Shown: positions 61,260 through 64,000 of the stretch, piece after piece
How positions within the stretch are numbered: the stretch's first letter is position 1
How the letters are laid out: each line of letters starts with the position of its first letter
Assembly: GCA_947497755.1 (NCBI GenBank)
Contig: CANMHT010000005.1
Span: 62,001 to 126,000, forward strand
DNA from: an uncultured Polaribacter sp.
GTDB lineage: Bacteria; Bacteroidota; Bacteroidia; Flavobacteriales; Flavobacteriaceae
Length of the DNA: 64,000 nt
Direction of reading: 5' to 3'
Made by a program: the position numbers and the translations under genes
Notes under the pieces: generated by a model
The model's input: the letters and a program-made list of their open reading frames with translations, nothing else
Databases searched by the model: none
What the model was told of the DNA's origin: nothing

Positions 61260-62042
61260 ATGAAGTTATTCAAAAACATTTTACGACTCATTTGGCGCCT
61301 TTGGTTTTATACTTTATTTGCTGTTTCTATTTTACTAATGTTGCCTTTTTTATTGATTTTAACATCTGATGAAAAATATTATCCAGCTTTCTGGAAATTG
61401 GTTAGAGCATTTTCTAAAGTATTAATTTATGGAACTGGTTTTCGAATTGATAAAAGCATCGAGCAGAAATTAGATAGGAATAAAAGCTATATGTTTTGTC
61501 CAAATCATACTTCATTAATGGATCCTTTTATTTTAGCAGCCATGTCCAAAAACCCTATTGTTTTTATTGGAAAAAAAGAACTGGTTAAGATTCCAATTTT
61601 TGGTTTTTTTTATAAAAAAACAGTAATTATGGTTGATAGAAGTAGTGCTAAAAGCAAGAAAAGAGTTTATCAAATGGCAAAAAAGAGGTTGCAAAACGGA
61701 ACTAGTATGGGGATTTTTCCAGAAGGGTTGGTTCCTGAAGAAAATGTGATTTTAAGTCCGTTTAAAAAAGGAGCATTTAATTTAGCTATTGAATATCAAA
61801 TTCCGATTGTTCCAACAACATATTACGATTGTAAACGTTTATTTTCTTGGGATGTTTTTAAAGGAAGACCAGGGGTTTTTAGAGTAAAACAACATACGTT
61901 TATAGAAACTAAAGGAATGACTGTTAAAGAGGATATGGAAGACTTATTAAATCAAACATTTGATATTATTTACAACGAACTTTCTAATGACGAGCTTTAT
62001 ATGAAAGATACAAAACGATTGGATGAGCAAGCAACTTCATAA
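61260..62042 (+). CDS. plsC: 1-acyl-sn-glycerol-3-phosphate acyltransferase
   Basis: A 260-residue membrane-associated acyltransferase that makes phosphatidic acid. Two hydrophobic helices at the N-terminus (about 13-35) are followed by the HX4D motif H83-T-S-L-M-D88, the FPEG motif F153-P-E-G156 and KKGAFNLAIEYQIPIVPTTY. The C-terminus is Asp/Glu-rich. The 20-base overlap with the next gene shows coupling to a hemolysin-III type membrane protein. Confidence 0.93.
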   Translation: MKLFKNILRLIWRLWFYTLFAVSILLMLPFLLILTSDEKYYPAFWKLVRAFSKVLIYGTGFRIDKSIEQKLDRNKSYMFCPNHTSLMDPFILAAMSKNPIVFIGKKELVKIPIFGFFYKKTVIMVDRSSAKSKKRVYQMAKKRLQNGTSMGIFPEGLVPEENVILSPFKKGAFNLAIEYQIPIVPTTYYDCKRLFSWDVFKGRPGVFRVKQHTFIETKGMTVKEDMEDLLNQTFDIIYNELSNDELYMKDTKRLDEQATS

Positions 62043-62661
62043 ATACAGTAAAGAAGAGGAGCGATTAAATGTGTGGTCTCATGCTTTTGGATTGGCTTTA
62101 AGCATTATTGTTTTTCCTTTTTTAGTAGTAAAAGCATTGCATTTTAATGGTTTTTGGAAACCTGCTAGTATCATTATTTTTGCAGTCAGTTTGATTGTTT
62201 TATACGCGGCATCTACTTTTTATCATGCTGCAACCATTCATAAGCTTAGAAGAAGATTAAACATTTTTGACCATGCAGCTATTTATGTGCTAATAGCAGG
62301 TACTTATTCGCCATTTACACTTATAACATTGGAAGGAGAAACAGGTTGGATTATTTTTTGTTTAACTTGGTCATTTGCTCTTGTTGGAGTTGTACTAAAA
62401 CTTTTTTTTACAGGAAGATTTGATAAGCTATCAACGATAATGTATGTACTGATGGGATGGCAAATTATTTTTGCAATTAACCCACTATTAGAACAGTTAT
62501 CAGAAGAAGGAGTTTTCTGGTTATTTTCTGGAGGAGTTTTTTATACTGTAGGAGCAATTTTATATTCTATAAAAAAGATTCCTTACAATCATGCTATCTT
62601 TCACTTGTTTGTTTTATTAGGTAGCTTCTCACACTTTATTTCTATTTATTTTTACTGTTGA
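62023..62661 (+). CDS. Hemolysin III/TrhA (YqfA, PAQR-like) family membrane protein
   Basis: A 212-residue protein with seven membrane helices. KEEERLNVWSHAFGLALS at the start, ASTFYHAATIHKLRR, FDHAAIYVLIAGTYSPF, and the C-terminal HAIFHLFVLLGSFSHF are the HlyIII/PAQR signatures; the His residues bind zinc in family members. Members influence membrane lipid homeostasis, which suits overlap with plsC. It starts inside the end of plsC. Confidence 0.92.
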   Translation: MSKQLHKYSKEEERLNVWSHAFGLALSIIVFPFLVVKALHFNGFWKPASIIIFAVSLIVLYAASTFYHAATIHKLRRRLNIFDHAAIYVLIAGTYSPFTLITLEGETGWIIFCLTWSFALVGVVLKLFFTGRFDKLSTIMYVLMGWQIIFAINPLLEQLSEEGVFWLFSGGVFYTVGAILYSIKKIPYNHAIFHLFVLLGSFSHFISIYFYC

Positions 62662-62991
62662 TACAACTAGGTATATTTACCTGTTTTTATTTTTATAGAA
62701 AAAAAATATAGCATAAATCAATTTTAAAGTGACTTATGTTAACAAATATTTATCAAAGTATTAAATATTTTGAATTTCTTTCAGTAAAAATGAAGTTTTC
62801 TTAATCTATATTAAATTAATAGGGTATTTGGTAAAATAAATGTAATTATTTGCTAATCAGTAAAAAAGAAATTATATTTGTGGTCTTGAATGACTAGACA
62901 ATTTTTTAATTGTTTTTTCGTTTAAGGTAAATAAATCTTATTTAGGGGGTAGGTTTATTAAATTTCCTCGAGCTTTTTGTTCGAGGTTTTT
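62662..62991. other. 330-base intergenic region with promoter and terminator but no gene
   Basis: The left part (62662-62840) is AT-rich and shows no gene. The right part contains a strong promoter (62849-62880) and a terminator (62966-62993), with only an 11-codon frame (62890-62925) between. Confidence 0.55.
62849..62880 (+). promoter_or_regulatory. Promoter (TTTG-20-TATATTTG) of candidate small RNA
   Basis: TTTG (62849-62852) and TATATTTG (62873-62880) with a 20-base spacer are among the best promoter matches in the window. Start near 62887. Confidence 0.6.
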
Positions 62992-62993
62992 TT
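62887..62993 (+). ncRNA. Candidate small RNA of about 105 bases
   Basis: Begins just after a strong promoter and ends at a hairpin (cctcga 62966-62971, tcgagg 62981-62986) with a seven-T tail. No frame longer than 11 codons lies inside (MTRQFFNCFFV, 62890). The region holds the run ttagggggtagg (62942). Structured RNA families of flavobacteria, such as Flavo-1, are a possible match to be tested; none is asserted. Confidence 0.45.
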
Positions 62994-63465
62994 ATGCCCA
63001 TAAATTAAAGGGAAATTTGCTTAAAGAAGAGTTGTAATATTGAACTTCTCCTGTTACTTCTTTAGAAACCCAGGTTGGTTTCTCAAAACTTTCATTTTCT
63101 GAGTTTAGTTCAACTTCAGCAACAATTAACCCATGATTCTCTGCTAAGAATTCGTCTACTTCAAAAATATGTTGTTTGCTTTTTATATAGTATCTGTTTT
63201 TTTCAATTACTGTTTTTTCTGCAAGGAGTAGTAGTTCTTGAGCTTCTTTTACAGCTATTTCCTTTTCCCATTCAAAACGTATGGTACCTTTCTCATTTGA
63301 TTTTCCTTTTATGGTTAAAAACCCCTTGTTATCTAAAATTCTAATGCGTACAGTTCTTTCTTTATCAGAATTTAAAAAGCCTTGTTTGATATAGCTTTTT
63401 TTAAAAGCTTCTTGTTTAAAAGAGTTATTTTTTACTAAAAATTTACGTTCTATTTCCAACCCCAT
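62992..63465 (-). CDS. CYTH-domain protein
   Basis: A 157-residue soluble protein of the CYTH/triphosphate tunnel superfamily: MGLEIERKFLV carries the E-x-E-x-K signature (Glu4, Glu6, Lys8), followed by RVRILDNKGFLTIKGKS, RFEWEKEI and VDEFLAENHGLIVAEVEL, the charged strands of the tunnel. Members hydrolyse inorganic triphosphate or bind nucleotides; the exact activity is unknown. Its stop overlaps the terminator of the small RNA on the opposite strand. Confidence 0.9.
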   Translation of the reverse strand: MGLEIERKFLVKNNSFKQEAFKKSYIKQGFLNSDKERTVRIRILDNKGFLTIKGKSNEKGTIRFEWEKEIAVKEAQELLLLAEKTVIEKNRYYIKSKQHIFEVDEFLAENHGLIVAEVELNSENESFEKPTWVSKEVTGEVQYYNSSLSKFPFNLWA

Positions 63466-63528
63466 ATATTCGCTCTGTTTTTTTGTACTAATGTATTGCT
63501 TTTTATCGTTATTGTTACAATTATTAGA

Positions 63529-63536
63529 TATCTTTG
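63529..63536 (+). promoter_or_regulatory. -7 box (TATCTTTG) of the porZ-like gene
   Basis: A perfect TAnnTTTG box; start near 63543, 15 bases before the ATG at 63558. Confidence 0.5.
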
Positions 63537-63557
63537 AATTATTAATTTATCATATTT

Positions 63558-64000
63558 ATGAAAAAAATCAACTGGTTTTTTCTATTTCTCATTCCGTTTA
63601 TTTCTTTTTCTCAAACAGATTTTAGCGATAGGTGGGAAGATTTTTATTCATACAATAACGTAAAAGATTTTGTTAGCGTTAATGATGTTATTTATGCGCT
63701 AGCAGATAACGCTGTATTTGCCTATACAATTAGTTCTGGAGAAACAGAAAAACTTTCTTCGATAAACGGTTTTTCTGGTGAAACTACTTCTGCAATTCAT
63801 TTTAATAACACCAATAAGAGATTAGTAATTGGTTATGAAACAGGCTTGTTAGAAATACTTAACGAAGATAATTCTATTCATATTTCTGCAGATATTGTCA
63901 GCTTTAATCAATCAGGAGATAAAAGTATTAACCATATCTCTGAGTTTAATGATAAACTGTATTTATCTACGCCTTTTGCTATTGTAGTATACGATATTGC
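63558..64000 (+). CDS. porZ: PorZ-like type IX secretion protein, N-terminal part (3' end outside window)
   Basis: The frame is open from ATG at 63558 to the window end, giving 147 residues. A signal peptide (MKKINWFFLFLIPFISFSQ) is followed by WEDFYSYNNVKDFVSVNDVIYALADNAVFAY, read here in parts as FYSYNNVKDF and YALADNAVFAY, then KLSSINGFSG and VIGYETGLLEIL. This beta-propeller opening, with the S-Y-N-N and I-N-G-L/F-S-G blades, is the hallmark of PorZ, a cell-surface component of the type IX secretion attachment complex. The full protein should be about 750-800 residues. Confidence 0.82.
   Translation, partial: MKKINWFFLFLIPFISFSQTDFSDRWEDFYSYNNVKDFVSVNDVIYALADNAVFAYTISSGETEKLSSINGFSGETTSAIHFNNTNKRLVIGYETGLLEILNEDNSIHISADIVSFNQSGDKSINHISEFNDKLYLSTPFAIVVYDI

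Overview
The window is a low-GC, gene-dense chromosomal segment of a Flavobacteriaceae-type Bacteroidota, probably a marine genus close to Tenacibaculum or Polaribacter (genus inferred from protein style only). Support comes from repeated Bacteroidota-type -7 boxes (TAnnTTTG) just upstream of starts, weak ribosome binding sites, SusC/FecA-style TonB receptors with STN and carboxypeptidase-like domains, a FecR anti-sigma pair, LytS/LytTR signalling, DUF4175, a PorZ-like type IX secretion protein at the right edge, and many small lipoproteins.

Layout. 0-2.7 kb: 3' part of pheS, a conserved small protein, then a three-gene module that reads as toxin / HTH antitoxin / SecB-like chaperone (a TAC system) behind a perfect 24-bp palindrome. 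2.7-9.4 kb: NhaC antiporter, a lipoprotein-LytS kinase-LytTR regulator operon, a flavin-binding protein, a kelch protein and an ACT-domain protein. 9.5-15 kb: aspartate kinase, gpsA, a polysaccharide flippase, dut, an unknown protein and a GNAT. 15.1-16.4 kb and 23.2-24.8 kb: two paralogous cassettes, each a lipoprotein with a Cys-rich hydrophobic tail followed by tiny two-helix membrane proteins. Between them lie recA, a mutarotase-like protein, a copper-uptake operon with an OprC-like receptor, and a pseudouridine synthase.

24.8-33.4 kb: ElaA-type GNAT, rpiB, a 0.67-kb very AT-rich spacer with DnaA-box-like words, a 54-aa membrane protein, lipid kinase, rnr, a DUF2807 protein, tatA, a YbjQ protein, an SPFH protein and an AraC-type regulator. 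33.5-41 kb: an RND efflux operon whose outer-membrane component carries an N-terminal substrate-binding-like domain, plus an ion channel. 41-49 kb: gltX, a DUF4175 protein, ybeY and mnmG, with a perfect parS palindrome before mnmG and a near-parS after it. 49-55 kb: DoxX, a tandem-repeat lipoprotein, and an ECF sigma/FecR/TonB receptor trio. 55-64 kb: holB, a secreted unknown, pgk, an aldo/keto reductase, trpS, plsC, a hemolysin-III protein, a candidate small RNA, a CYTH protein and the start of porZ.

Most promising for new biology: the TAC module; the duplicated Cys-rich lipoprotein/small membrane protein cassettes, the second bounded by a 74-bp direct repeat derived from the neighbouring acetyltransferase gene; the parS sites and possible origin spacer; and promoter-to-terminator segments that look like small RNAs. 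No tRNA, rRNA, CRISPR array or transposase gene was seen.
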